Part shown: piece after piece, positions 25,344 to 35,096 of the stretch
Layout of the letters: every line of letters starts with the position of its first letter
Position numbering within the stretch: the first letter of the stretch is position 1
Assembly (NCBI GenBank): GCA_038087015.1
Contig: JASBNA010000088.1
Coordinates: forward strand, 84,113-148,112
Source of the DNA: Cerrena zonata
Taxonomy: Eukaryota > Basidiomycota > Agaricomycetes > Polyporales > Cerrenaceae
Direction of reading: 5' to 3'
Length of the DNA stretch: 64,000 nucleotides
The notes under the pieces: generated by a model
The model's input: the letters and a program-made list of their open reading frames with translations, nothing else
The model's database searches: none
Told to the model about the DNA's origin: nothing
Position numbers and translations under genes: made by a program

Positions 25344-25362
25344 TGGGAAAAGGGGGGGTCCT
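25344..25362. repeat. Right terminal inverted repeat
   Basis: The complement reads AGGACCCCCCCTTTTCCCA, pairing with the left end at 18811. It is followed by the GGTAGAAG duplication at 25363-25370. Confidence 0.88.
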
Positions 25363-25370
25363 GGTAGAAG
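25363..25370. repeat. 8-bp target site duplication, right
   Basis: GGTAGAAG, an exact copy of 18803-18810. Confidence 0.93.
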
Positions 25371-26433
25371 GATGCACCCCCTATCCGGAAGGAGTGTCCG
25401 TAAGCTGTGCCCCATCCTCTGGCGGTGAAGAGTGAGTTAATGAAGGAGAGAGCAGTGTCGCGAACCATTGGACGGATGAAACCATGCTTGTCCGCCCATG
25501 AGAAAAGGGGGTCTGTTTGGACCGCTGGTACCACTGAGAATAAATTCTGCAGGGCTGCTATCGGACACAGTGAACCTTGGGGGGTTAGGAAAACATGTTG
25601 TACTTCGCCTGGCTTTGCTGTCTTGGCGGATGGCAGATCCAGTCGTGCGTACGGTTTTCCATCCAGGTCGGAACCCAAGAAGGCATCACTCCTCTTCAGG
25701 TGACGACGACCATCAAAGATCGATCGTGACTTCACTGTCACTTCCCCGAACCTCATACAGCCCCAGAAAGCACATGAGGCGACTGCCCATATGCATGCTT
25801 CATATGAGTTGTTAAGGTCCAAAAGGCTTCGCAGCATTGCAAGCATGTGGAGCGTCACTGGTGGTCTTGGTGGGCGTGAACGACATGCACCCTGCATGTT
25901 CGCCAGGCCTCTCGTTGACCATTTGATTCTCTCCAAGTCGTTGTCTGATAGTGGGGGTGGCCAACCTTGTGCTATGTGCCATGCCCTCACGCCTGATAGA
26001 TAGCTAAGTCCGGCTTTGACTGATACTGGCTCAAACGGCGTCCCATCAGCAAAAATCGGCTCTGCTGGGTCTGGGTCTGCTACCGCCCATAGGACGAAAG
26101 AGTGGAGCGTCATAAAGGAGGCTGGTAAACGATCACTTTCCGCAATGGAGAAAATATCACAAAAAAGGTGAAATTTATGAAGACCTGCTCCGTAGCTGCC
26201 TGCATCCTTCAGGGATGCTCGTGAAGCTGTTTCAGCTAAATGGCGGAGAATCGGGTTGTCAATGACTGAGGCTTGAGGAGAATTAACCCCTTTCCACAGG
26301 TGGATTCGGTCCGCTGACCTGCAATCTGGGCGTAGGTGTGAGGGTCGGAGTTGTAATTGAGCTATCTTCTCTACCGTTCCTCCGATACCACTTGGAGATG
26401 CCACTGGTATGACATGTATGGCATGGACGGGCC
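25371..26433 (-). pseudogene. Tyrosine recombinase of the retroelement, N-terminal and core part
   Basis: The minus-strand frame begins downstream of the RNase H stop region with SSPQASVIDNPILRHL and a core-binding region (SYGAGLHKFHLFCDIF). It continues with the first catalytic Arg region (FWGCMRFGEVTV), a Lys-containing beta segment (SAKTAKPGEVQHVFL) and the His-x-x-Arg motif GHSFRIGGASFY. The transposon begins directly after this motif, so the Tyr nucleophile is missing here and lies at 18.73 kb. The frame differs from the RT/RNase H frame, so frameshifting, splicing or reinitiation would be needed, as in other elements of this group. The gene is inactive because of the insertion. Confidence 0.85.
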
Positions 26434-28110
26434 TCACAACAATGTCAGTTTCCCAATGAGGTGATTGGGTAACTGCATGTTGCTGCGCTGCCTTGCTGTC
26501 GAAAAGCCCGCGAGGAAACCAGTGATGTCTCCTCGTGACAAGGCATCTGCCACGTTTGACCTGCTGGTCACATACGTGGCTTCTATGGAAATTCCGCGTT
26601 TTGCAAGCAGGAGGTATATGTTGGATAGGATAGTGTTTGTGTTCTGGCTCCTTGAGCGGCCCTTGTTGAGGACATGAACGACACCAGAATTGTCCGAGCG
26701 GACCAGTAGACGGGTGGAAGAGCTTGGTAGGGAGTCGAGTAGGCCATGGTGAAGTAGTAAGCGCAGACCGAGCTCGACTGCCACTGCTTCGGCCCATCCT
26801 ATGTCGTGAGAGAGACGAGGCCCCACTTGGAAACCTTCGGCCCATGTCCATACTCCCCAGATGTTTCCGACCACGACTCCAATCCCGAAGGAGCTGCTGG
26901 CATCCCCCCACCACCCCAAGTCTACTGGTGTCGGTGACAACAAGGGCAGCTCGTTGGGAAGTGTCTGTAGTAGTGTCTTGACCCAGTTTAGGTCTGAGAC
27001 AAGAGCGCGGGATGGCCAACGATGTGCTCTTGGTGATTTGAAACTTGAGATAAAGTGGCTGGCTGAGCGTATGAATGGACAGATGAGGGGGTAGACTGTT
27101 GCAGCATGGACTAGTTTTCCATGGAGACTGGAGGTTTCGTTCATGGTGAACCTGCTTCCCACTCTGCACCACGTATCGATGAGGTTCAAGGTGGCATCCA
27201 GTTTCTCTGTTGGGAAACTGACCGTTTTCAAGTTCAGATCCCAATCGAAACCGATGTAACGCTGGCGGGAGGATAGAGGTTTCGTCTTCTTGAGGCTCCA
27301 AGGCACACCCAGAGGTTCCGTCAGGCGTATAAAATCCTCTTCTGTCCAGACCTGATGTGGTAGGCGGACTACAAAGAAATCGTCTACCCATTTCGTCATG
27401 GGTCCAAAACCCGAAGCGCGGTAGATTGCAATCAGAAGGTCGGCTACAGCTCCAAATACACCAGCGCTGGATGACATTCCAAATGCCACTGCTCGGTCGA
27501 TGTATACCTTTCCTTTCCAGTAAACACAGAGCGCGTGCTGTTGGGATGGGTGTACTGGTGTGACCCTGTAAGCTGATGATATGTCGAAAGCTGCAGCTTG
27601 GCAACCAGGGGGGAGGTCTCGGATAAGGTTGCTTGTGTCTGAAAAGGTACCCCACTCTGTTGGGAAGTCGTCGGAGTTGATACCAGCATTTACAGATGGA
27701 ATATCTGGATTGTCTTGAGGGTATGACATATCCTGTACCATGCGGAGAGCCTCGGAGTTTGGCTTGGGAACCAGGCCCAAAGGAGACGTACGGAAGAAAC
27801 CTATTATGCTTTCCAGATCGTCGGGGTCGAAACCCTCTGAATACCTGCCAGAGGCCTGTTCGGTAGCAATATAAGAATCTATAAAATCTTCGTCCTACAT
27901 AGTATTAGGGTCACTATTTTCTTTATCAACTAAACGAGCTACCAACCAATGAAGATGAATTGTGGTTTGGGAACAGAAAGGACTGAGATAGCGGCTCTTT
28001 GACGCCTGCGTCGAAGCCTTTTCGTATGCCGTCTACAACACCTGCCCAGGTGTCTAGAATACCCAACTCCTTCAGCATGTCTTCTATGCGATTGGCACGG
28101 AGTGGGGTTG
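26434..28110 (-). CDS. Reverse transcriptase and RNase H of the DIRS/Ngaro-like element
   Basis: Upstream of the RT a conserved leader reads ELGILDTWAGVVDGIRKGFD (about 28.0 kb). An apparent intron of about 50 nt (27.90-27.95 kb) joins it to DEDFIDSYIATEQASGRYS. RT motifs follow: RTSPLGLVPKPNSEALRMVQ, AAFDISSAYRVTPVHP, CVYWKGKVY, AFGMSSSAGVFG and the catalytic WVDDFFVV. RNase H is seen as DLGWWGDASSSFGIGV, GWAEAVAVELGL, VRSDNSGVVHVLNKGRS and TSRSNVADALSRGD. The frame stops at 26434, where the recombinase frame takes over. No internal stop is seen. The function is copying element RNA to DNA. Confidence 0.85.
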
Positions 28111-28124
28111 CTACCCTCCTGGGG

Positions 28125-30210
28125 TCAGATGGTGGGAACGGCAGGGCACCTTCCGGCTCCATGGGAGGTTTCGCCGCAGATGCTACACCCATGGTGGTTG
28201 GTGCAGGCTTTACCTCTGCTTTCGAACTGGCAGGAACTGTAGCGAGCGAAGGCGAAACAGATGGAGATGCCATTGTCCAAGGTGAGGGTGACCCGGCCAT
28301 TGAGACGGGTGGACAGTGCGGCAACTGGGTGCCCAGTGATTGTGACAGTTTCGGTACAGTGGGCAATAATGTGTCCGAGCTTTCCGCACCGAAAGCAGTG
28401 GTTAGTTGGTGCGCATGGACGACCACGTTTAATAGTGTTGTTCAAGTTGGCCTGTGGCCCAAATGTGGGTGTGTACGCGCGTTTGGGCTGTTGACGGTTG
28501 CTCTGGACGGACTGAGCATAAGCCGCGGCTTGTGCAGCATCGAATGCTCTAGCGTTCTCGACTGCGATCACTGTAGAACAGACAGAAAGAGCCTTCTCAT
28601 CCAGGCTCGAGAAATCATGGCGGTTATCGAGTGTGAAGGCTTTGCGCTGCTGGATGTCATAGCGTCGAGCCAGATCGAAACAGTTCATCTGCATGATCTC
28701 ACGGCAGATACGGAAATGCTGTGCAAAATGGTCACTGAGGCGTTGACCATGGATCTTCCTGATGAGGTCGACCATGAAGTCCGATGCGGCAAGCCAATCA
28801 CCTTCACCAATGGTTTCCTCCCCAATGGTGTCGAGTGGTGGGGCTTTCCATGATCCGTCAGCTGCCATGACCATTGCGTCGGAATCGGACATCGCTTCCA
28901 TTCGCTTTGAGCGCGTTAGAGCAGTCAAAGGGATGTAGTGGTGTTCCTTTACTGCGCGTTCCACTCGGGGTGGGGCAGGCGCTATCAGATGGACAGTACG
29001 TCAGTGACGGTTTCAGACAACTCAAGGACAGATGAGACAGACAGATACAGAGCAGAGAAGGAGTGCCGTCCTGAGACATGCTCACTCGCCAGGCAGATAT
29101 TGATACAGATGGCGGACAGTGGTACCGTGCCACATGAAAATGGGAAAACGAGGGGGGGTGGGAGGTGGTGCAGAGCAGAACTATGGTGCTTACCTGCAGC
29201 TAGGGCATTCACTTTGAAACCTGGTACAACATTCCATGAGTCCTTAGCGGACTCTTCCACACGTGTCGCGGCCGCTCGAGTGCGAGTGCGATCAAATTCC
29301 TCCTGGCTGACAAAAGGAGGAATGAAAGCGGCTGGAGCCGTCAAAGCAGGAGCAGCGGGCTGGTTGTGGGCTGTAGCGACGGCATGCTGACTACGGACTG
29401 GGGCCGTTGTAGCGGCGATAGATTGGACTGCCGCTGTTCTAGGACCCTGGTTGACTGCACTCGCAACTGGACCTACAGGGGTAACTGGAGGCGGTGCAGC
29501 TTGACGCCGAGGCCGGATGGCGCCGGTGTTGGCAGACGACTGGGCTGGGACGACACCAGCTGGCTGCTGAGAAGTGTTACAGACTATACCTTGACGCTCG
29601 GATAGCCCCTAGGTTAGGGTTACAATTCAGGGATTCCCCAGGGATTCCCCCTCGCTTCTATTGCCTTGTGACAAGTACGCTTCCATTTGCCTTTATCCTT
29701 TTGTAGTTATAGTGTTCCCACACATATGCCCGCCATCGCCAAAGCTTCTCAGCTTCCTCCATCCTATTATTAGTTTAGCTTCTGCTTCTCGTCTTCTGCC
29801 GCCTTCTGCCGTTCCGTCTGCCTTCCGTATCTATAGTTAGCACACACTGCCTTAGTGCACGGACCATCTTAGCTAGTATAAGTAGTCACCCTTTGTACAG
29901 GTCAAGCCAAGCTTGATCTACCCATAGCTACCGGTCTATACATCTCATAACGCTACCTTGTCTTGTGTAGTCTCGGCTCTACTTGGGTACCTATAAGTTA
30001 TAACCAGGGTCGGTTGTAACAAGAAGGAGCTGTCTGCTGAATACCGTCACCGAGTCGAATGTTTAAGGCGTCAGTGACAGCGGTGTTTTGAGAGACTTGG
30101 GTGCCGGGGTTGGAGGTACCTTGGCTACCCGCCGCAATATCGGTTTGATCAAGTTGATCATTTTGGGCTCGGGGAGTCGGTTGATTGGAGGAGGATCTAG
30201 TGTTAGCCAT
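28125..30210 (-). CDS. Gag-like protein of the DIRS/Ngaro-like element
   Basis: The first exon starts at 30210 next to the terminal repeat (MANTRSSSNQPTPRAQ). A Pro/Ala-rich middle part lies at about 29.6-29.2 kb. A 200-nt intron (about 29.19-28.98 kb, GTAAGC to GATAG) leads to the last exon (APAPPRVERAVKEHHY onward). That exon carries a CX2CX4HX4C zinc knuckle (CFRCGKLGHIIAHC) and a second Cys/His cluster (SSCQF to CSICGETSHGAGRC), and stops at 28125. The exon boundary between 30.0 and 29.6 kb is uncertain. The protein probably binds element RNA. Confidence 0.72.
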
Positions 30211-30227
30211 TAGGGATGTGTAGGATA

Positions 30228-30412
30228 GACAAAAATAGATATGAATAAAAAGCGAGCAGTTGTTCGTGAGCGGACAGTAGCTACGGTGAAAGCGAAGGTG
30301 GCTGTCAAGAGAAAAGAGGGAGAAGGAGCGACCAGCGTGAAAATTTACGTGCGCGCTTGTGCTCCGCTGGACGCCGGTGCTCGACTCGCGAGCTCCTCCA
30401 GCACCTACACTA
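30228..30412. repeat. Retroelement direct repeat, proximal copy
   Basis: Near-identical to 18306-18490. It lies just upstream of the Gag start on the minus strand and so likely holds the element promoter and 5' leader. At about 30413 the sequence changes to array spacer, marking the element boundary. Confidence 0.9.
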
Positions 30413-30472
30413 AACCACACCTCAGACCTCAAACGTAGAATACACTGATCGCCGATACACTTTATGCTACTA

Positions 30473-30692
30473 CTATCACACCACCGGAGTTTGACGCTTC
30501 AAACTCTAGTGTCAAAATCCTACCCCTTTCCCCTCTGGCACACTCAATTTTACACCGAACCTGCTATAAATCTGTACAGTTCATGTAGTAGTATATCTCT
30601 GCCATATACTTGCACGGCTGATTTAAATTATTTGCGGAAACTGTAGAACGCATAGAGTTTGACAATTTGGTCAAACTCCGGTGGTGTGATAG
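30473..30692. mobile_element. 220-bp MITE with TA target duplication
   Basis: Perfect 23-bp inverted repeats: CTATCACACCACCGGAGTTT and then GAC at the left (30473-30495), with the complement at the right (30670-30692). TA duplications flank both ends (30471-30472 and 30693-30694). Removing the element and one TA gives GCTACTATACTGA, exactly the unoccupied sequence at about 14782 in another array unit. There is no coding capacity. TA targets fit Tc1/mariner-like or PIF-related families. Confidence 0.95.
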
Positions 30693-30694
30693 TA

Positions 30695-30949
30695 TACTGA
30701 TCTCCTCTCATGCCCTGAATTGAATCAGACCGCCCAGGTGTTCATGTCATTTACAAACACTTGTTAGAATTTCAGAGCCGTAAAATCCGAGGTTCTTACA
30801 GATGGTAAATGTCTCTATTATTTTTCTTGCACGGGTGAGAGAGATGTTACCCATATTCTGGATGTGAAGATATTGGAGAAGAATCTGGCGAGTTGAATTA
30901 TTTTTTGAGAATGGTATCTGCATTCATCATATTTATGGTTTTACGTATA
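30695..30949. other. 3' flank of DUF6535 copy 4
   Basis: Non-coding duplicated flank, collinear with 14.78-15.36 kb apart from deletions (GAGCCGTAAAATCCGAGGTTC, TTTCTTGCACGGGTGAGAGA). No gene is seen. Confidence 0.5.
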
Positions 30950-33298
30950 TTACAGATATCTAGTATGATCAAAGCTAGGTTTCCACGAACGAATTACATC
31001 TCCTAGCTTTGGTATCAACTGCATATCCACGAGATCCATTTCAAACAGCCGTCTGTGTATCCATTCAACACATTCTCGGCGAGACCTTGACCATGATGAA
31101 CCATCAGTAACAGTTAGAATATTGGCCACCTCACCCATGACTTTGACAAGAATGTCTCGATGTTCCTGTCTTACACTTCGAGGGATGAATGAACGTAATG
31201 CTTCGGCAAAGGTAGAGATAAAGACAACAGGGTCGGCCGGAATGTTCCCAGTCCAATTAAGGGTGTCATCTACATTGAAGACAGAGCCCATCTGTAGGCG
31301 ACAACAAAGAGCTCTGGTTGCAGCAACCAAATTTGCACCGAATTGCGCTCCTGTCAGTGAGCGTATATCAATGCTTGCATAGATGAATGGGCTGGAGAGC
31401 TTACCAGTCCCATACGCTTTCCTCTCATCTTCACTGATAAATAGGTACGGGAATAGAGTGCAAAAGTGTTCGGGATACTTCCTCATAGCAAGGTACCTTA
31501 CGGAGTACATAGTGAGGATCGAACACACTGCCAGGTCTTCGCCTTCGTTTATGAGCCGAACGTGCATAGGTAGTGACGATTGCGGGATTAGGGAGTTTGT
31601 GCCTGGGTTGTAACTATATAGCTTCAATGATACATAGGTCATTGTGTTATGCAGCTCTCTAAAAATCCACGAGCCATTGAAGTTGAGAGGAAAATTGCCA
31701 ATGTGGGACGCAAAGAGTTCGCATGTTTGACGAGTTAATCCCCAAGGTACGTCTGGAAGTATCCCTTCGATGACTGGACTTTTGTCTTGTGACAAGAGCC
31801 ACATACAGTCAAGCAATAGCTCGACATTGAACTTCCAAAAACAGTTTGTAAACGTCTCCTCAAGCTGCTCGCCTCGAAGGATCTCTTGTGAGCAGGCTAG
31901 GGTAGGCAGATCCCAGGTCTCATTCTCGCGTACTTTAGTCTCTTCGCGAGACACACAAGCATCCGACCAAGTTTTCACCAAATCGCGTAAGGCTTTACAT
32001 CGTTTCTCAATCGCCTGCCATGTGTTAGGGATATTGGTATGCAATGTGCGAGCCAGAGATTCTAGCCAAGTATGGCTCCCAACACGGATTCGCTGAAGAA
32101 GACCCTTCAACATCGGAGTTTTGTATGGGCATTGGGATGAGAACGCGGGAGCGAACATTGTGAATAAGTAGAATGAGAGCCACAGGATCATGACTCCAGT
32201 CATGACCCATGTAACGACCGAGTTCAGATCATGGAGGAAGGCACTGAGGCCGACGAAGAAGAGCAGGAGGGCGAGTTGGAGGAGAAGCGGTAGTGCAGCA
32301 GCAATCTCGAAGACCTGCCATCGTTGTACACCGACCTCGCGGAAGAAACGGATCTTGACTTGTTGACGGGGATCCTGAGTATCGCGTGCCATGAGCTCGT
32401 GGAGCCATTGTTTGACCAGAATCCCGAGGGATGTGGTTATCAAAGCGAAAACGAGACTCAACAACCACAGCGTATTGACGAGCACTGAGAATCTTGCTGG
32501 AACAAATGACGGGGTGGTGAATACGAGGATGGTCGAGTTGACGAAACTCCCAGAAAGTGTGAGACTGGCTAGCTGGGCCGAGAGTTGGAGTAAGATTTGG
32601 TTGGTGGTATCTTCGGGCTGTTGCTGTAAGGTCTTGTATGATTCGATGATGAACGCAGTGATCACCGCGGAGAACAAACCAGCCTCGTAGAACAAAAGTC
32701 AACATGACGAATAGTACAGCTAAGGAAGATACTCACGAATACCAGGAGAGTATCGATGTCCTCTTTCACATCCTCCACCCGATCTCAATCGTATTGTCGA
32801 ATGAGATCTGAGATTCTGCCCCACCCAGTACGGTCGGACTCAATCTTGACCCGATGTACTTTGTCTTCGGTGTCCGGAGACGTGTCCTGAATTCATGCAT
32901 TCCTTCCTTAGTACTCACTATCCTAACGGTACGATGCGACACAAGAGGCTCACCTTGTTCTCGGGATGAGATTGTCCCACTGCCTGATACTGCTGTTCTC
33001 TCGTGGATGTAGCATTAACTGGGACCGTATTTGCCTCAATTTCCTGCGGTTCACAGCGAGGTGTGGGTGAAGAAGTTTGTGAGCCCTCAGTCTGCTGTGT
33101 AAGCTGTGCTCCATTTTGTGCAGACGACTCATGCTCGTCCTCCAGGTTTTCGACATCTGGGACTTCATCGTTATATTTTTGTGAGTTTGTGGTAGAGACT
33201 TGGATTGGATCTCCGCTAAAGTCAGAACTCGAAGCTCTCGAATGTTTAGAAGTTCTGGATCTTCGACTCCGTCTACTTACTCTAGAGGAAGAAGACAT
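30950..33298 (-). pseudogene. DUF6535-domain membrane protein, array copy 4 (nonsense in exon 2)
   Basis: Exon 1 starts at 33298 (MSSSSRVSRRSRRSRTSK) and is closest to copy 3. In exon 2 the block that reads RQYDRDRVEDVKED in other copies has a TGA in place of the CGA Arg codon after RQYD (complement of 32785-32787). Exon 3 starts near 32684 (AGLFSAVITAFII) with all four membrane segments intact, and exon 4 runs to the stop at 30950. The third intron has a length divisible by three and no stop, so exons 3 and 4 form one open frame of 581 codons from 32695. The upstream lesion is one C-to-T change at a former CpG. Either the gene is dead or translation starts later. Confidence 0.82.
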
Positions 33299-33849
33299 CG
33301 ATAGTGCAAGATGTGTAGGAAGAGAGGAGTGTCTTGTCGTGGTAAGGAGAGTATAAGTGGGATAAACACAGCCGACTCGCCATGCGGTGCAAAGCTACTA
33401 GTACAGTACTCAGGCTGGGCCAATGCCTTCTTGACGTTCCGTGAGAACCTCCGGCTATCTAGAAATTATCAGTTCCGTATCTCTCCAAGTGAATATCGTT
33501 GTACATAACAGATCTTACTTAAAGTCAATGTAATACGCTTGAACCAAGCAGCGAGACTGGCAAGTCTTGACATTTCCAACTTACATCCCTTATCCGTCTT
33601 TCAAGTTTACACTGCAACCGACGCCTACATAAGACGTCATCGATTTCCCTCCTCTTTACTACATGAAGTCGTCACTCAACAATGATTTCAACGATGACAA
33701 CAAAACGAGGTTTCTTTTCGATATCACAGTCGGGGAGGTGAATGTCTCAATACTCTCTCGGAAAATGTGTATTGGTTAAATTTCTTCTATATGATAACCC
33801 AAGGGTCCAGGTCACCATTCTATCTGTGACTCCCAACCGATCAGGTTGA
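33299..33849. other. Upstream flank of copy 4
   Basis: The first 250 bases match the copy 3 upstream flank. Later parts match 12.07-12.16 kb (CCGTCTTTCAAGTTTACACTGC, CTACATAAGAC). No gene is supported. Confidence 0.45.
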
Positions 33850-34920
33850 CTCAGAACTTGTATTCGTGTATCCGGACTCTGTACCTACAAACATGGTACC
33901 ATATACCTCCGACGTCGAAGAATTGTCAATACCGTCTCGGACATGGGCTTAAATCAATCTGCGTTTGTCGTCTTTGATGTTTCACTTGCCCTAACTGTCT
34001 CTCTTTATTGATCTGTTTGTTTGCACTCGCGAAGCTTCCTATCGTTCTTTGGTTGATTATCCATTCTCGATGACCACACCCTCTCTGACTGGCCATTGAA
34101 CTCCAATTGAAGTCCCATTCATATTTTACGCCAACGCTATTACATGACACACCGTGAACGTGTATCTCTCCTTGAGCATTTTACATCAAGCTTGGTACAC
34201 AATGTTTCGAATCTGGCTCGAGGTTTCATTGGATCTGGTAGGTGCGGAAGGAGACACTTGTACTCTAAGTACATTCGCCTAGCGGGACGAGGCTCGACTT
34301 GGTTCTCAAAGGTCCTCCTTAGCGATCTAGAAAGCTTATATTGATATGGCTCAGTATCAAGGACAGAGCTTGAGCTCATTTTAGCCATGACTGCATGACT
34401 ACTTGTACCTGGTCCTGTATCCATGAGGAAACAAAATCTAATCCAATATTCCAGTGACCTTGGTGTCAGCCACGGCGTCTCCGAGATAGAATCTTGTGAC
34501 TCTGCAAGGAGATAACAGGCTCAATGCAGTCTTTTCGCCCACATTCGGAGATGTGTCCTCCCAATTCATAGCCATTGAAAGCTGTAAGTCAATTATGAAG
34601 TTTTCAGACTCTTCCTTTCGTTTAATGGCCTATAACTGTCGCCGTGGCGAAATTAATGTACAATACTCTCCAGTCGAGTCTCTTCCCTGAATAGATTGTT
34701 TGCAGCAATTTGAGCAGGGTCTTGATACCATAGTTTTACGGACATCGACTAAAACACCGCACTTCGAACTGGGAACACAGGACAGAGATCATAGACTCAC
34801 TCGATGCTCCTATATTTATCCCCTCAATCGAAGCCGGACCCCCGTGGTGCTTTTGTCGTTGAGAAACGCTCTTGTTGAAAGTTGAGAGCCGTAAGACCGA
34901 GAGATCCGTTCAGATGGTTA
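33850..34920 (+). pseudogene. Fragmentary plus-strand gene relic, copy 4
   Basis: Short matches tie this to the other relics. CGAAGCTTCCTATCGTTC near 34031 corresponds to CGAAGCCTCATATCGTTC near 1961. A CACATTCGGAGATG stretch near 34541 corresponds to CACTCGGAGATGCGAG near 7728. No frame exceeds about 95 codons. Much of the ancestral sequence is missing or scrambled. Confidence 0.28.
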
Positions 34921-35096
34921 GTGTCTTTATCGTCATTTTCTCGGGTGAGAGAACAAGGTAAAAGGTCTCGGATACGCCACTCACACCCATTATTAGAGTG
35001 CTTTATGACCTCTTATCATAAAATACTGCCCAAACTCTTCATGAAGAGTGATAACAAAAGTGATTATTATCCATCATGTATGTAGCATCGAATGCA

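Larger units (their letters stand above)
18811..25362 (+). mobile_element. 6.55-kb DNA transposon carrying a Ulp1-protease/transposase gene
   Basis: The ends are inverted: AGGACCCCCCATTTTC at 18811 and the complement of GAAAAGGGGGGGTCCT at 25362. Exact 8-bp duplications GGTAGAAG flank both ends. Removing the element plus one duplication restores the recombinase reading frame of the host retroelement, which fixes the boundaries. One large plus-strand gene fills the element. An 8-bp duplication occurs in hAT, P-like and KDZ (Kyakuja-Dileera-Zisupton) elements. The Ulp1-like domain and the basidiomycete setting suggest a KDZ-like relationship, but this is inference. The intact gene and exact duplication suggest recent activity. 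Confidence 0.92.
18306..30412 (-). mobile_element. DIRS/Ngaro-like tyrosine-recombinase retroelement, interrupted
   Basis: Read on the minus strand, the order is 185-bp repeat, Gag with zinc knuckles, reverse transcriptase, RNase H, tyrosine recombinase, non-coding region, 185-bp repeat. RT plus RNase H plus tyrosine recombinase with no DDE integrase defines the DIRS order. Direct rather than inverted repeats fit Ngaro-type split repeats (A1 and A2), but the B repeats expected from that scheme were not found. The recombinase gene is split by the transposon at 18811-25362. The right flank joins array spacer at about 30413, matching 14717. Without the nested insertion the element would be about 5.5 kb. 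Confidence 0.85.

Noticed and set aside
25295..27655. A single 786-codon minus-strand protein
   Set aside because: Its first part runs in the wrong frame opposite well-conserved RT/RNase H motifs and its end runs into the transposon. Only the middle part is the recombinase.
27999..28853. A 284-codon plus-strand open frame
   Set aside because: It lies opposite the Gag exon with zinc knuckles on the minus strand; the plus-strand translation shows no family features.
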